DNA of 57,001 nt from an uncultured Clostridia bacterium (GCA_934271255.1 CAKQQS010000010.1:1-57001), one strand, 5' to 3'; positions 45,650 through 53,903 are shown, counted from the stretch's first letter. The notes: generated by a model not told the origin, from the sequence alone. Translations and numbers: made by a program.

Positions 45650-46115
45650 AATCAAATGCGATGACAAATCTTTCGTAAAACTGAAAAAATTAGCGAAATG
45701 CGTTTACGAAGAATTAGGACAAAAAGATAAACTCGTTGCCGAAGTCGAGTTCGTCGACGAAACGGAAATAAAACGGCTTAACAGAGAGTTCAGAAACGTC
45801 GACAAAGTAACGGACGTGCTGTCTTTTCCGACGCTTGACGGAATAAGGGGGACGGTCGTAAAAGCGGAAGATTTTCCGTACGACGCAGACTTGAAAGATC
45901 GGGTTATGATAGGATCGATCGCCGTTTGCGTAAGCAGGGCGAAAGAACAGGCGGCGGAATATAAACATAGCGAAGAAAGGGAGTTCACGTATCTTGTTCT
46001 GCACGGGTTGTTGCACTTGATGGGGTACGACCATATAACGGAAGAAGATAAAAAACAAATGAGAGATATCGAAAAGAGAGTTTGCGCGAAAATCGGAATA
46101 GGGGACGAAGAATGA
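45636..46115 (+). CDS. ybeY: Endoribonuclease YbeY
   Basis: 159 residues. Single-strand RNase for 16S rRNA 3'-end maturation and ribosome quality control. The zinc motif HGLLHLMGYDH (H3xH5xH) is intact and preceded by TDVLSFPT. It overlaps the pgpH end by 14 bases and era by 4 (ATGA), so translation is tightly coupled. Confidence 0.95.
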   Translation: MKNLKIKCDDKSFVKLKKLAKCVYEELGQKDKLVAEVEFVDETEIKRLNREFRNVDKVTDVLSFPTLDGIRGTVVKAEDFPYDADLKDRVMIGSIAVCVSRAKEQAAEYKHSEEREFTYLVLHGLLHLMGYDHITEEDKKQMRDIEKRVCAKIGIGDEE

Positions 46116-47008
46116 TGAGAAGCGGTACCGTTGCCGTAATCGGCAGGGCAAATGCGGGTAAGTCTACTTTGGTAAACGTGTTGGTAGGCGAAAAAGTCGC
46201 TATCGTATCACCGAAACCGCAGACTACGAGAGACAGAATACTCGGAATAAGAAACAGCGCAACTTCGCAAATCGTGTTTGAAGACACACCGGGGTTGTAT
46301 AAAGCGTCGAGCGTGCTTAACGCGATGATGCAACGGCAAAGCGACGAAACGGCGGGCGACGTCGACCTTATAATGTTCGTGATTGACGGACACGAAGGGG
46401 TAAAAGAACGGGATTTGGAACTTTTAAAAACTTTTTTGAAAAAGAAAGTTCCGCTAATCGTCGTAATGAGCAAAACAGACATAATGCCGAAAGAAAACGT
46501 ATTGACGGAACTCGAAAAGTTTTCGGAGTTCGGCGTTGACGTAATTCCCGTATCGGCGAGAAAAGGCAAAAACCTCGAAGAGCTTGTTTCGGTTATAGAA
46601 CGAAATCTTCCCGAAGGCGAACCGCTTTACGGCGACGATATAGTAAGCGACAAATCCGAAAAGTTTATGATTGCCGAAATAATGCGTGAAAAGTTGCTTT
46701 TATTGTACGATAAAGAAATACCGCACGGTGTCGCCGTGGTTGTAAACGAGTTTAAGTTGAGAGAAGACAACAAAGTGTACGATATAAATCTCGACATAAT
46801 TTGCGAACGGCAGGGACATAAGGCGATTATCATCGGCAAACAAGGCTGCGCGATAAAAAAAACGTCGTCGTTCGCAAGGGAAGAAATGGAAAAGTTTTTG
46901 GGTAAAAAAGTCTTTTTGACGACTTACGTCAAGGTTAAGGAAGACTGGCGCGAAAACAAGTATCTCATAAAACAGTTCGGGGTTGCCGAATTGAATCCCG
47001 ACGTATAA
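46112..47008 (+). CDS. era: GTPase Era
   Basis: 298 residues. GTPase for 30S assembly that binds the 16S 3' end. G1 GRANAGKST, G3 DTPG, G4 MSKTD, then a C-terminal KH domain (IIGKQGCAIKKTSSFAREEM). I chose the ATG at 46112, whose ATGA overlaps the ybeY stop; a second ATG follows at once at 46115, and the TTG at 46082 lies well inside ybeY. Usual length. Confidence 0.96.
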   Translation: MMRSGTVAVIGRANAGKSTLVNVLVGEKVAIVSPKPQTTRDRILGIRNSATSQIVFEDTPGLYKASSVLNAMMQRQSDETAGDVDLIMFVIDGHEGVKERDLELLKTFLKKKVPLIVVMSKTDIMPKENVLTELEKFSEFGVDVIPVSARKGKNLEELVSVIERNLPEGEPLYGDDIVSDKSEKFMIAEIMREKLLLLYDKEIPHGVAVVVNEFKLREDNKVYDINLDIICERQGHKAIIIGKQGCAIKKTSSFAREEMEKFLGKKVFLTTYVKVKEDWRENKYLIKQFGVAELNPDV

Positions 47009-47036
47009 TCGGCGAAAAAATGCGTAAACTTATCGT

Positions 47037-47153
47037 ATGAAAGATAAGTTCGATTTTAAAAAGCCCGAAGATTCCGCGTGGGAATTATTTGAAAAAACGG
47101 GTGAAGTAAGTTACTACTTGCTGTATAAGAGTTTAACGAAAGACGAAAAGTAA
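47037..47153 (+). CDS. yqzL: YqzL-like small protein
   Basis: A 38-codon gene between era and recO, the place yqzL has in Bacillus. The translated product contains AWELFEKTGEVSYYLLYKSL, matching the YqzL pattern W-x-x-F-x-x-[ST]G-x-[IV]-x-x-YLL[YF]K. Function unknown. A six-codon reading frame from 47020 stops at 47038-47040, overlapping this ATG as ATGA, so translation could be passed on by coupling; no strong Shine-Dalgarno is seen. Confidence 0.8.
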   Translation: MKDKFDFKKPEDSAWELFEKTGEVSYYLLYKSLTKDEK

Positions 47154-47164
47154 ACGGAGTGGTT

Positions 47165-47893
47165 ATGGAAATATTCAACGCCATAGTTCTGAAAAGTGTA
47201 GATTATAAAGACAACGACAAAGTGCTTACTTTATTCAGCGCGGAACGCGGCAAGATAACGGCAAACGCCAAAGGCGTAAAAAAGGCAGGGGCAAAACTAA
47301 CGTTTTGCGCCCAGCCTTTTTGTTTTGCGGAATACGTAATGGCGGAAAAGAACGGTAGGTTTACGGTAACGCAAGCCACGCTTTACGACTCTTTTTTCAA
47401 CGTTGCGGCAGATTTGGAAAAATATTACGCGGGCATCGTCGTTTTGGAATACGCCAACGCTTTTGTTTTAGAAGGCGAAGAAGAAAGCGAATTGTTCGCG
47501 CTCACGATAAACACGTTAAAAACGCTCGCCTACGAAAACGTCGCGCCGAAAATCGTGCTTGCAAAGTTTTTACTCGACGCGTTGAAGGTTTGCGGATTCG
47601 AGTTCGTAACCGACTCGTGCCGAAATTGCGGAAAAGATATTACTCAAAAAGTGTATCTTGACGAAAAATCGGGCGAGTGTCTTTGCGAAAACTGTAAAAA
47701 GGAAAAGGACGTCGAGTTTAATATCAAGACGTATAATTTCGTAAACGAATTGTCGAAATCCCGTGATTTAACGGGGCTTAGGTGCGACGAATTAGGACAA
47801 AGAAAAGCGTTAAGGCTTTTTTCGTACTATATGTATCTTAATACGGAAACACGCCTTGAAACGCTTGAAAAGATAATAAGGAACGAATTTTGA
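47165..47893 (+). CDS. recO: DNA repair protein RecO
   Basis: 242 residues. RecFOR pathway protein that loads RecA. The N-terminal OB fold (AIVLKSVDYKDNDKVLTLFS, GKITANAKGVKK) is followed by a helical domain with a four-Cys zinc site (CRNCG and CLCENC). GGAG at 47156-47159 lies 5 bases before the ATG at 47165; the GTG at 47159 overlaps it and is unlikely. Last gene of the run. Confidence 0.94.
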   Translation: MEIFNAIVLKSVDYKDNDKVLTLFSAERGKITANAKGVKKAGAKLTFCAQPFCFAEYVMAEKNGRFTVTQATLYDSFFNVAADLEKYYAGIVVLEYANAFVLEGEEESELFALTINTLKTLAYENVAPKIVLAKFLLDALKVCGFEFVTDSCRNCGKDITQKVYLDEKSGECLCENCKKEKDVEFNIKTYNFVNELSKSRDLTGLRCDELGQRKALRLFSYYMYLNTETRLETLEKIIRNEF

Positions 47894-47923
47894 AAAAAAT
47901 CGTCAAAGCACGCGTGAAAATAG

Positions 47924-47952
47924 TTGAAAAAAAGTTAGATTTAGTATACAAT
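47924..47952 (+). promoter_or_regulatory. Promoter and leader of ppdK
   Basis: TTGAAA (47924-47929), 17-base spacer, TACAAT (47947-47952). The leader holds an 8-bp hairpin, TATCCCGA (47971-47978) with TCGGGGTA (47989-47996, one G-T pair), then TAATTTTTAGGAGG, so the hairpin sits just before the ribosome-binding site. Confidence 0.75.
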
Positions 47953-48017
47953 ATACAAGTTAGATAAAACTATCCCGAATAAAATCACTCGGGGTATAAT
48001 TTTTAGGAGGATACAAA

Positions 48018-50678
48018 ATGACAAAGAAGTACGTTTATCTCTTCACCGAAGGCGACGCTACGATGCGTGAACTTTTGGGCGGCAAGGGCGCAAACCTTGC
48101 AGAAATGACCAAAATAGGTCTTCCCGTTCCGCAAGGATTCACGATATCGACGGAAGCGTGCACGCAGTATTATGAAGACGGTAGAAAAATTAACGACGAC
48201 ATAATGGCTGAGATTATGGCAAACGTCAAAAAGATGGAAGAAATCAACGGCAAAAAATTCGGCGATCTCAAAAATCCGCTTCTCGTTTCCGTACGTTCGG
48301 GCGCAAGAGCGTCAATGCCGGGCATGATGGACACGATTCTTAACCTTGGTTTAAACGACGACGTAGTTGCGGCGATGATAGCGGGTAACCCCGATCCTAA
48401 GTTCGCAAGATTCGTTTACGACTCGTACAGAAGATTTATTCAAATGTTCTCCGACGTCGTTATGGAAGTTTCCAAGAAAGAGTTTGAAAAACTCATCGAC
48501 GCAAAGAAAGAAGAAAAGGGCGTAACGTTCGACGTAGAACTTACTGCGGAAGACCTTAAAGATCTTGCGTTGCAATTTAAAGCAAAATATAAAGAAGCCC
48601 TCGGTGAAGATTTCCCCGACGATCCCGTAGCGCAACTCAACGCTGCTATTCGCGCGGTATTCAGAAGCTGGGACAACCCGAGAGCAAACGTATATCGTAT
48701 GGATCACGACATTCCTTACAGTTGGGGTACTGCGGTTAACGTAATGCCGATGGTATTCGGTAACTTAAACGACAACTCCGGCACGGGCGTTGCGTTCACG
48801 CGTGATCCCGCTACCGGCGCAAAAGGTCTTATGGGCGAATTCCTTGTAAACGCGCAAGGCGAAGACGTCGTTGCGGGCGTTCGTACGCCGATGCACATTC
48901 AGGAAATGGCTAACAAGTTCCCCGATGCTTACGCGCAATTCCTTGCGGTTTGCGATAAACTCGAAGACCATTACAGAGATATGCAGGATATGGAGTTTAC
49001 CATTGAAAACGGCAAACTTTATATGCTTCAATGCCGTAACGGTAAGAGAACCGCTCAGGCGGCTATAAAGATTGCTTGCGACCTTATCGACGAGGGTATG
49101 ATAAACGAAAAAGAAGCGCTTATGCAAATCGATGCAAAAACGCTTGACATGCTCCTTCACCCGACGTTTGACGTTAAAGCGCTTAAAGACGCAGACAAGA
49201 ACAACGTCGTAGGTAAGGGTATCGCAGCGTCGCCGGGCGCCGCTACGGGTGAAATCGTATTCACTCCCGAAGATGCGGTAGAACTCGGTAAAGCGGGTAA
49301 GAAGGTTATCTTGGTAAGACTTGAAACTTCTCCCGAAGACATCGAAGGCATGAAATTCGCTCAGGGCATTTTGACCGTTCGCGGCGGACAAACCTCTCAC
49401 GCGGCGGTTGTCGCTAGGGGCATGGGTACTTGTTGCGTATCCGGTTGCGGCGATATTAAAATGCATGAAGAAGAAAAATATTTTGAACTCGGCGGAAAAG
49501 TATTCCACGAAGGCGACGCACTTTCTCTCGACGGTTCTACGGGTAACATTTACGACGTAGAAATCAAGACGGTTCCCGCAGATCCCAACTCCGGTTATTT
49601 CGGAAGAATAATGAAACTTGCGGACAAGTATAAAGCGCTTGGCGTAAGAACGAACGCAGATACTCCGAAAGACGCTGAAAGAGCGGCTGAACTCGGCGCG
49701 CAAGGTATCGGCCTTTGCCGTACCGAACACATGTTCTTCGGACCGGGCAGAATCGACAAGTTCCGTGAAATGATTTGTTCCGAAACGGTTGAAGAAAGAG
49801 AAGCGGCGCTTGCTAAAATAGAACCTATGCAACAAGCAGACTTTGAAGGGCTTATGGAAGCGCTTAAAGGCCAACCCGTTACGATAAGATTCTTGGATCC
49901 GCCGCTACACGAATTCGTTCCGACGACGGAAGAAGACATTGCGTTGCTTGCTGCTGCGCAAGGCAAAACGATTGACGAAATCAAGATGATTTGCAACGCT
50001 TTACACGAGTTTAACCCGATGATGGGACATCGTGGTTGCCGTCTTGCGGTAACGTACCCCGAAATTGCGGTTATGCAAACAAAGGCAATTATCAAAGCGG
50101 CGATTGCCGTTCAAAAACGTCATCCCGAATGGCACGTTGTTCCCGAAATAATGATACCGCTCGTAGGCGAAGTTAAAGAACTTGCTTACTGTAAAAAGAC
50201 GGTTGTAGAAACTGCCGATGCGGTTATTAAGGAAGCGGGCGTAGACTTAAAGTACGAAGTAGGCACGATGATAGAGATTCCCAGAGCGGCTTTAACCGCA
50301 GACGAAATCGCTAAGGAAGCGGAGTTCTTCTGTTTCGGTACTAACGACTTAACGCAAATGACGTTCGGATTCTCCCGTGACGACGCAAGCAAGTTCTTAC
50401 CGTCGTATTACGGCGCAAAGATTTACGAATTCGATCCGTTCGCAAGACTCGACACCGTCGGCGTAGGCAAACTTATGGAAATGGCGGTTGAACTCGGTCA
50501 TAAGACGAGAAAAGACATTCACTGCGGTATTTGCGGTGAACACGGCGGCGATCCTTCGTCGATAGAGTTCTGTCATGCAATCGGACTCGATTACGTATCA
50601 TGTTCTCCGTACAGAGTTCCCATCGCAAGACTCGCTGCGGCGCAGGCTAACATCCGTAATCCGAGGGCGACCAAATAA
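48018..50678 (+). CDS. ppdK: Pyruvate, phosphate dikinase
   Basis: 886 residues. Interconverts pyruvate and phosphoenolpyruvate using ATP and phosphate, or AMP and PPi in the glycolytic direction, as often in anaerobes. The ATP-grasp domain begins GDATMRELLGGKGANLAEM; the phosphohistidine segment is GGQTSHAAVVARGMGTCCVSG; the C-terminal barrel ends with the catalytic Cys in HCGICGEHGGDP. Full length. The strong AGGAGG and a codon choice biased more than that of its neighbours suggest high expression. Confidence 0.97.
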   Translation: MTKKYVYLFTEGDATMRELLGGKGANLAEMTKIGLPVPQGFTISTEACTQYYEDGRKINDDIMAEIMANVKKMEEINGKKFGDLKNPLLVSVRSGARASMPGMMDTILNLGLNDDVVAAMIAGNPDPKFARFVYDSYRRFIQMFSDVVMEVSKKEFEKLIDAKKEEKGVTFDVELTAEDLKDLALQFKAKYKEALGEDFPDDPVAQLNAAIRAVFRSWDNPRANVYRMDHDIPYSWGTAVNVMPMVFGNLNDNSGTGVAFTRDPATGAKGLMGEFLVNAQGEDVVAGVRTPMHIQEMANKFPDAYAQFLAVCDKLEDHYRDMQDMEFTIENGKLYMLQCRNGKRTAQAAIKIACDLIDEGMINEKEALMQIDAKTLDMLLHPTFDVKALKDADKNNVVGKGIAASPGAATGEIVFTPEDAVELGKAGKKVILVRLETSPEDIEGMKFAQGILTVRGGQTSHAAVVARGMGTCCVSGCGDIKMHEEEKYFELGGKVFHEGDALSLDGSTGNIYDVEIKTVPADPNSGYFGRIMKLADKYKALGVRTNADTPKDAERAAELGAQGIGLCRTEHMFFGPGRIDKFREMICSETVEEREAALAKIEPMQQADFEGLMEALKGQPVTIRFLDPPLHEFVPTTEEDIALLAAAQGKTIDEIKMICNALHEFNPMMGHRGCRLAVTYPEIAVMQTKAIIKAAIAVQKRHPEWHVVPEIMIPLVGEVKELAYCKKTVVETADAVIKEAGVDLKYEVGTMIEIPRAALTADEIAKEAEFFCFGTNDLTQMTFGFSRDDASKFLPSYYGAKIYEFDPFARLDTVGVGKLMEMAVELGHKTRKDIHCGICGEHGGDPSSIEFCHAIGLDYVSCSPYRVPIARLAAAQANIRNPRATK

Positions 50679-50723
50679 GTCCGAAATCGGCTAAAAAACG
50701 CATAATTTATACTAAAATACACG

Positions 50724-50761
50724 AAAAGCAGTCATTCTTGCGAAAGAGTGACTGCTTTTTT
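50724..50761 (+). terminator. Terminator of ppdK
   Basis: A 13-bp stem with one G-T pair, AGCAGTCATTCTT (50727-50739) with AAGAGTGACTGCT (50744-50756), flanked by AAA before and TTTTTT after. Confidence 0.92.
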
Positions 50762-50883
50762 CTCTGCATTTAGTTCGTCAAAACTCGAAAAATACCCTAA
50801 AAAACGGGGGTGGTCAGAAAAACTGAACACTTTCCCGTATATACGGATACAGGTAAAAGAGGGCGACAAAAGGAGCGTTTTTT

Positions 50884-51438
50884 ATGGTAAAATACACGTT
50901 AATCATAGAGTATTTGTCAAAAGGAAATAATTTTTCGCAGGTTGCAACATTGTGTGGTTGTTCGAGAACAACGGTATGGCAGGTCTTGCAGCGCATTGAT
51001 TTTTTGAATATTTCGCTTGACGAGATAAATGAAATGAAGGAAGAAGAACTTCGCTTTTTACTGTTTCCCGAACGGATAAAAAAGGGCAACGGTTATTTGA
51101 TTCCCGATTTCAAATGGGAAGAATTTCAAATGCGAAAACATCAATCTTCACTTCGGTTATGTTGGCGAAGATATTGTAAGCGAGCTTTGAAACAAAATCT
51201 TAAAGCGTATAGTTGGGCAAGTTTTGTTTTCTTCTATGGTCAATTTCGTAAGCCGTGTTCTGATGAAGATGATCCAAAAGATAAAGTGAGAAACAAGTTG
51301 AAACACTACAATTTGATGTTGTCGTATTGCAATCCAAACGGCGAGCAATATCAAAAGTTAAAGAAAGAAAAGGAAGAGTGGCTTAAATCACTACACCTTG
51401 ACGAAAGCAAAATGGTAGACAAAACCTATGAGTTATAG
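50884..51438 (+). CDS. IstA-like N-terminal fragment (IS21 family remnant)
   Basis: 184 residues. Residues 1-40 form a helix-turn-helix (FSQVATLCGCSRTTVWQVLQ), followed by EEELRFLLFPER, a PDFKW segment, RLCWRRYCKR and YSWASFVFFY, in the order of the N-terminal part of IS21 transposase IstA. The DDE catalytic domain is absent and no istB follows; the last 50 residues (Lys/Asp-rich) do not match. AAAGGAG precedes the ATG, so it may still be made, as a DNA-binding remnant. An unrelated HTH protein is a less likely alternative. Confidence 0.65.
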   Translation: MVKYTLIIEYLSKGNNFSQVATLCGCSRTTVWQVLQRIDFLNISLDEINEMKEEELRFLLFPERIKKGNGYLIPDFKWEEFQMRKHQSSLRLCWRRYCKRALKQNLKAYSWASFVFFYGQFRKPCSDEDDPKDKVRNKLKHYNLMLSYCNPNGEQYQKLKKEKEEWLKSLHLDESKMVDKTYEL

Positions 51439-51565
51439 GATAGTCAATAAGTAAAAATGGAATTTATATATACAAAACGATAATAGAAAACACCATTCAA
51501 ATGATAGCATAAACTCGGATATTCGTAAAAGAACATTCGACTTTATAATTTAATATAAGAAACAT

Positions 51566-51601
51566 AAGAGAGAACAAGGATAAATGTTCTCTCTTTTTTT
51601 A
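51566..51601 (+). terminator. Terminator after the IstA-like fragment
   Basis: AAGAGAGAACA (51566-51576) pairs with TGTTCTCTCTT (51585-51595) around an 8-base loop, followed by a T run. The 51439-51565 stretch before it shows no gene. Confidence 0.88.
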
Positions 51602-51677
51602 TGCCGTTTCGAGGGGTGATTTCCTATTTACGGTGAGAAAAATTATAATAATAACAGTAAATCGAAAGGAGTTTTCA

Positions 51678-52613
51678 ATGAAATATAAAGATTGGTTAGA
51701 CGTATGGTTTGCGAATTACATAGAGCCTTCGTCTAAAACGAAAACGTGCGAAAGATATTCGGAGATTATCGAAAAGCACTTGAAGGTAAAGTTGGGCGAG
51801 TACGAGCTTGAGGAACTGTCGCCCATAGTCATACAGAAGTATATTACCGAACTTATGCAGTCGGGCAATCTGACAACCGGAAAGGGGTTAGCGGCTAATT
51901 CCGTAAACGGGATTATTACGGTTATTCAGAACTCTCTGAAACTTGCGTATACGCTCGGAGAGCTGAAAGAGTACACGACAGACAAAATCAGACGACCGAA
52001 AACGAAAGAGAAAGAAGTATCCTGTTTTTCGCTTGCCGAACAGAAGAAGATAGAGCAGGCGGCGTTATCGAGTAAGAAACGGAAATTCATCGGGATCGTG
52101 ATTTGTCTTTATTCGGGATTGCGTATCGGAGAATTGCTCGCGCTTACTTGGGCAGATATTGATTTCACGAAAGGAACGCTTGCGGTGAACAAAACTTGCC
52201 ACGACGGACGAGATGAAAAAGGGAATCTCTGTCGGATTACGGACTTGCCGAAAACAACTTCTTCCAAAAGAATGATTCCGCTTCCGAAGCAGTTGCTTCC
52301 CGTTTTGAAAGAGTATAAAAGGAAAAGCATTTCGGAGTATGTTGTGGAATCGGAAAAGGGCGAGCCGCCTACGGTGCGATCTTATCAGAGAACCTTTGAA
52401 CTTTTGCAAAAGCGTTTGCATATCGAGCATAAAGGTTTCCACTCGCTTCGGCATACGTTTGCTACACGCGCTTTGGAATGCGGAATGGACGTGAAAACAT
52501 TGGCGGAGATATTGGGGCATAAAAACGCCACGGTAACGCTGAACAGATACGCCCATTCGCTTATGGAACACAAGCAGGATATGATGAATAAGCTCGGCAA
52601 AATTTTCAACTAA
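51678..52613 (+). CDS. Tyrosine recombinase / integrase
   Basis: 311 residues. An N-terminal SAM-like core-binding domain (about 1-105) is followed by the catalytic domain with every active-site residue: Arg149 (SGLRIGEL), Lys192, His255 and Arg258 (HSLRHTFATR), His281 (LGHKNATVTL) and Tyr291. So it should be active. AAAGGAG at 51665-51671 fixes the ATG at 51678, not the TTG-type start at 51633. TATAAT at 51644-51649 may be its -10. It resembles integrases of conjugative or other integrative elements, but no excisionase or relaxase is nearby. Confidence 0.92.
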   Translation: MKYKDWLDVWFANYIEPSSKTKTCERYSEIIEKHLKVKLGEYELEELSPIVIQKYITELMQSGNLTTGKGLAANSVNGIITVIQNSLKLAYTLGELKEYTTDKIRRPKTKEKEVSCFSLAEQKKIEQAALSSKKRKFIGIVICLYSGLRIGELLALTWADIDFTKGTLAVNKTCHDGRDEKGNLCRITDLPKTTSSKRMIPLPKQLLPVLKEYKRKSISEYVVESEKGEPPTVRSYQRTFELLQKRLHIEHKGFHSLRHTFATRALECGMDVKTLAEILGHKNATVTLNRYAHSLMEHKQDMMNKLGKIFN

Positions 52614-52616
52614 AAA

Positions 52617-52643
52617 AGCCGTCTGTTAAAGCAATAGACGGCT
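52617..52643 (+). terminator. Hairpin after the integrase
   Basis: AGCCGTCT (52617-52624) and AGACGGCT (52636-52643) form an 8-bp stem with an 11-base loop 3 bases past the stop codon. There is no plus-strand T run, but six A residues precede it, so it would work better for minus-strand transcripts. Confidence 0.5.
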
Positions 52644-52692
52644 CAAATATTATGTTTATTATACCATAAAACGGTAGTAAAGTCAATGTACC

Positions 52693-52721
52693 TTGCTTTC
52701 GTGCGGTCAGAAAAATAATAA
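52693..52721 (+). promoter_or_regulatory. Possible promoter of the SLOG gene
   Basis: TTGCTT (52693-52698) and TAATAA (52716-52721), 17 bases apart. Transcription from about 52728 would include the whole structured leader. Confidence 0.5.
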
Positions 52722-52737
52722 AATTCGTAAATACTCT

Positions 52738-52824
52738 CGATAGGTGTCCGAAGTCTATGGTTTTGTTCACCTATTGCTTTAATAGGCGAACAAAATTCTG
52801 CAAGATAATTCACCTATCGGGAGG
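52738..52824 (+). promoter_or_regulatory. Structured leader with four mutually pairing segments before the SLOG gene
   Basis: Segments: A CGATAGGTG (52738-52746), B CACCTATT (52768-52775), C AATAGGCG (52781-52788), D CACCTATCG (52811-52819). A and D pair perfectly over 9 bp; B and C lie in a hairpin of 14 pairs and one mismatch (52761-52775 with 52781-52795). A can also pair with B, and C with D. D abuts the ribosome-binding site GGGAGG (52819-52824). It could be a cis-regulatory RNA or a recombination-site remnant. Confidence 0.55.
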
Positions 52825-52831
52825 CATTGAA

Positions 52832-53302
52832 TTGGATATTTTTCGGGTTTCGTTTATAGGTCATAGAGTGGTGGATGAGTTTCGGCAAGTCGAAGAAGAA
52901 CTTGACGAAGTAATCGAATTACTGCACCGTAAATATGGATTTGTAGAATATAATGTAGGTCGAAACGGCGAGTTTGACGACCTTGCCGCGCAAGCTATCA
53001 GACGATTTCGGAGAGAATGGGAGGAGTGGTGCGAACTTACGCTTGTCGAGCCGTATCCCGTGGCAAACTTGGATATTTTAGAGAAGTCTTACGATAACGT
53101 CATTATACCAACCGATAGGAAGTGCCATTACAAAGCGGCGATAGGGGAACGCAACAAATGGCTTGCCGAGAACTGCGATATGATGATCGTCTATATCAAG
53201 CGTGATTATGGCGGTGCGTATAAATGCTATAAGTACGCACAGGAACTCGGCGTGCCGATTATGAACATAGCGGATAATATCAAGAATAATTACGGAAAGT
53301 AA
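52832..53302 (+). CDS. SLOG-fold protein (DUF1273/YpsA-like superfamily)
   Basis: 156 residues from the TTG at 52832, which lies 7 bases after GGGAGG. Rossmann-like SLOG features: VSFIGHR at the start, FDDLAAQAIRR after the VGRNGEF glycine motif, LVEPYPV, then KAAIGERNKWLAENCDMMIVYI and GGAYKCYKYAQELG. SLOG domains bind nucleotide-type ligands, and relatives occur in mobile and defence contexts; the function here is unknown. The longer frame from 52757 would run through the leader hairpin, so I reject it. A 20-codon frame with its own start follows at 53325. Confidence 0.75.
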   Translation: MDIFRVSFIGHRVVDEFRQVEEELDEVIELLHRKYGFVEYNVGRNGEFDDLAAQAIRRFRREWEEWCELTLVEPYPVANLDILEKSYDNVIIPTDRKCHYKAAIGERNKWLAENCDMMIVYIKRDYGGAYKCYKYAQELGVPIMNIADNIKNNYGK

Positions 53303-53324
53303 AAGTAGAGAAAAGGTATTGAAA

Positions 53325-53387
53325 ATGAGTAAAAAGAAACGAATTGTGGGTAAACTTTTGAATTTTTGTAATTTCACACGAAGTTAG
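53325..53387 (+). pseudogene. Truncated 20-codon reading frame after the SLOG gene
   Basis: ATG at 53325 has AAAAGG shortly upstream and reads MSKKKRIVGKLLNFCNFTRS before a stop at 53385-53387, right where GH1 homology begins. It looks like the 5' end of another gene of the patch cut off at the junction. A chance frame is possible. Confidence 0.35.
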
Positions 53388-53389
53388 GT

Positions 53390-53881
53390 CAAAAACTTGA
53401 TTTTTTCGGTCTGAACTGTTATAATCGGGTGGTAGTTTCAAAAGACTCGGAAGCGGTAAAAAAGAAGATTGTCAACGCAGGGGGGAATTTCGCCGATTCC
53501 GGAGAGGAATTCTATCCGAAAAGCGTATACGACGCGTTGCATATTCTGAAAGACGATTATAAGGTCGATATACCCGTAATCATAGCCGAAAACGCTTGTT
53601 GGGACGTAAGCGAAAAAACGGTTGACGGAAAAATACGCGACGAATACAGGATCCGTTATATCCGGGGGTTTCTCGAATGGATTCACAAAGCGATGGAAGA
53701 AGGAATAGACGTAAGAGGTTATTATCTCCGGTCGCTGATCGATAATTTTGAGTGGATCGCAGGCTACGAATATAAATTCGGCATTGCGGCAAACGATCGC
53801 AATACGCAGAAAAGAACGTTGAAGGAAAGCGCCTGCGCGTATAGCGAAATTATAAAGAATAACGGATTTTTAATCAACTGA
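53390..53881 (+). pseudogene. GH1 beta-glucosidase, 3' fragment
   Basis: The frame encodes only the C-terminal third of a GH1 enzyme: LDFFGLNCYNRVVVS at the left edge, the nucleophile region IIAENACWD (canonical ITENG), RIRYIRGFLEWIHKAMEEGI, DVRGYYLRSLIDNFEW and a degraded tail. About 300 N-terminal residues, including the NEP acid/base motif, are missing and not elsewhere in the window. The GTG at 53429 opens a 150-codon frame but lies in the middle of the fold. Loss probably came with the adjacent mobile patch. It ends 22 bases before the GH106-like gene, so the two were probably one operon. Confidence 0.82.
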
Positions 53882-53903
53882 AATAATACGTTAAGGAGGG
53901 AAC

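Larger units (their letters stand above)
50796..53390. mobile_element. Accessory patch: IS21 remnant, tyrosine recombinase and SLOG gene
   Basis: Between the ppdK terminator and the GH1 fragment lie an IstA-like fragment, an intact integrase, a SLOG-fold gene and a short truncated frame. The left side has GGTCAGAAAAACTGAAC (50812-50828) of a type seen at IS21 ends; GGTCAGAAAAA recurs at 52705-52715. The right side stops abruptly in a GH1 gene whose 5' two thirds are gone. No convincing duplicated att core was found, so the limits are approximate. Confidence 0.55.

Noticed and set aside
48765..49874. 369-codon minus-strand open frame opposite ppdK
   Set aside because: Same cause; ppdK is clearly the real gene.
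52757..52831. 25-codon N-terminal extension of the SLOG protein
   Set aside because: It runs through a 15-base-arm hairpin, and GGGAGG is placed for the TTG at 52832.
53429..53881. 150-residue protein from the GTG at 53429
   Set aside because: GH1 homology goes on upstream of the GTG and no ribosome-binding site fits; treated as a pseudogene fragment.
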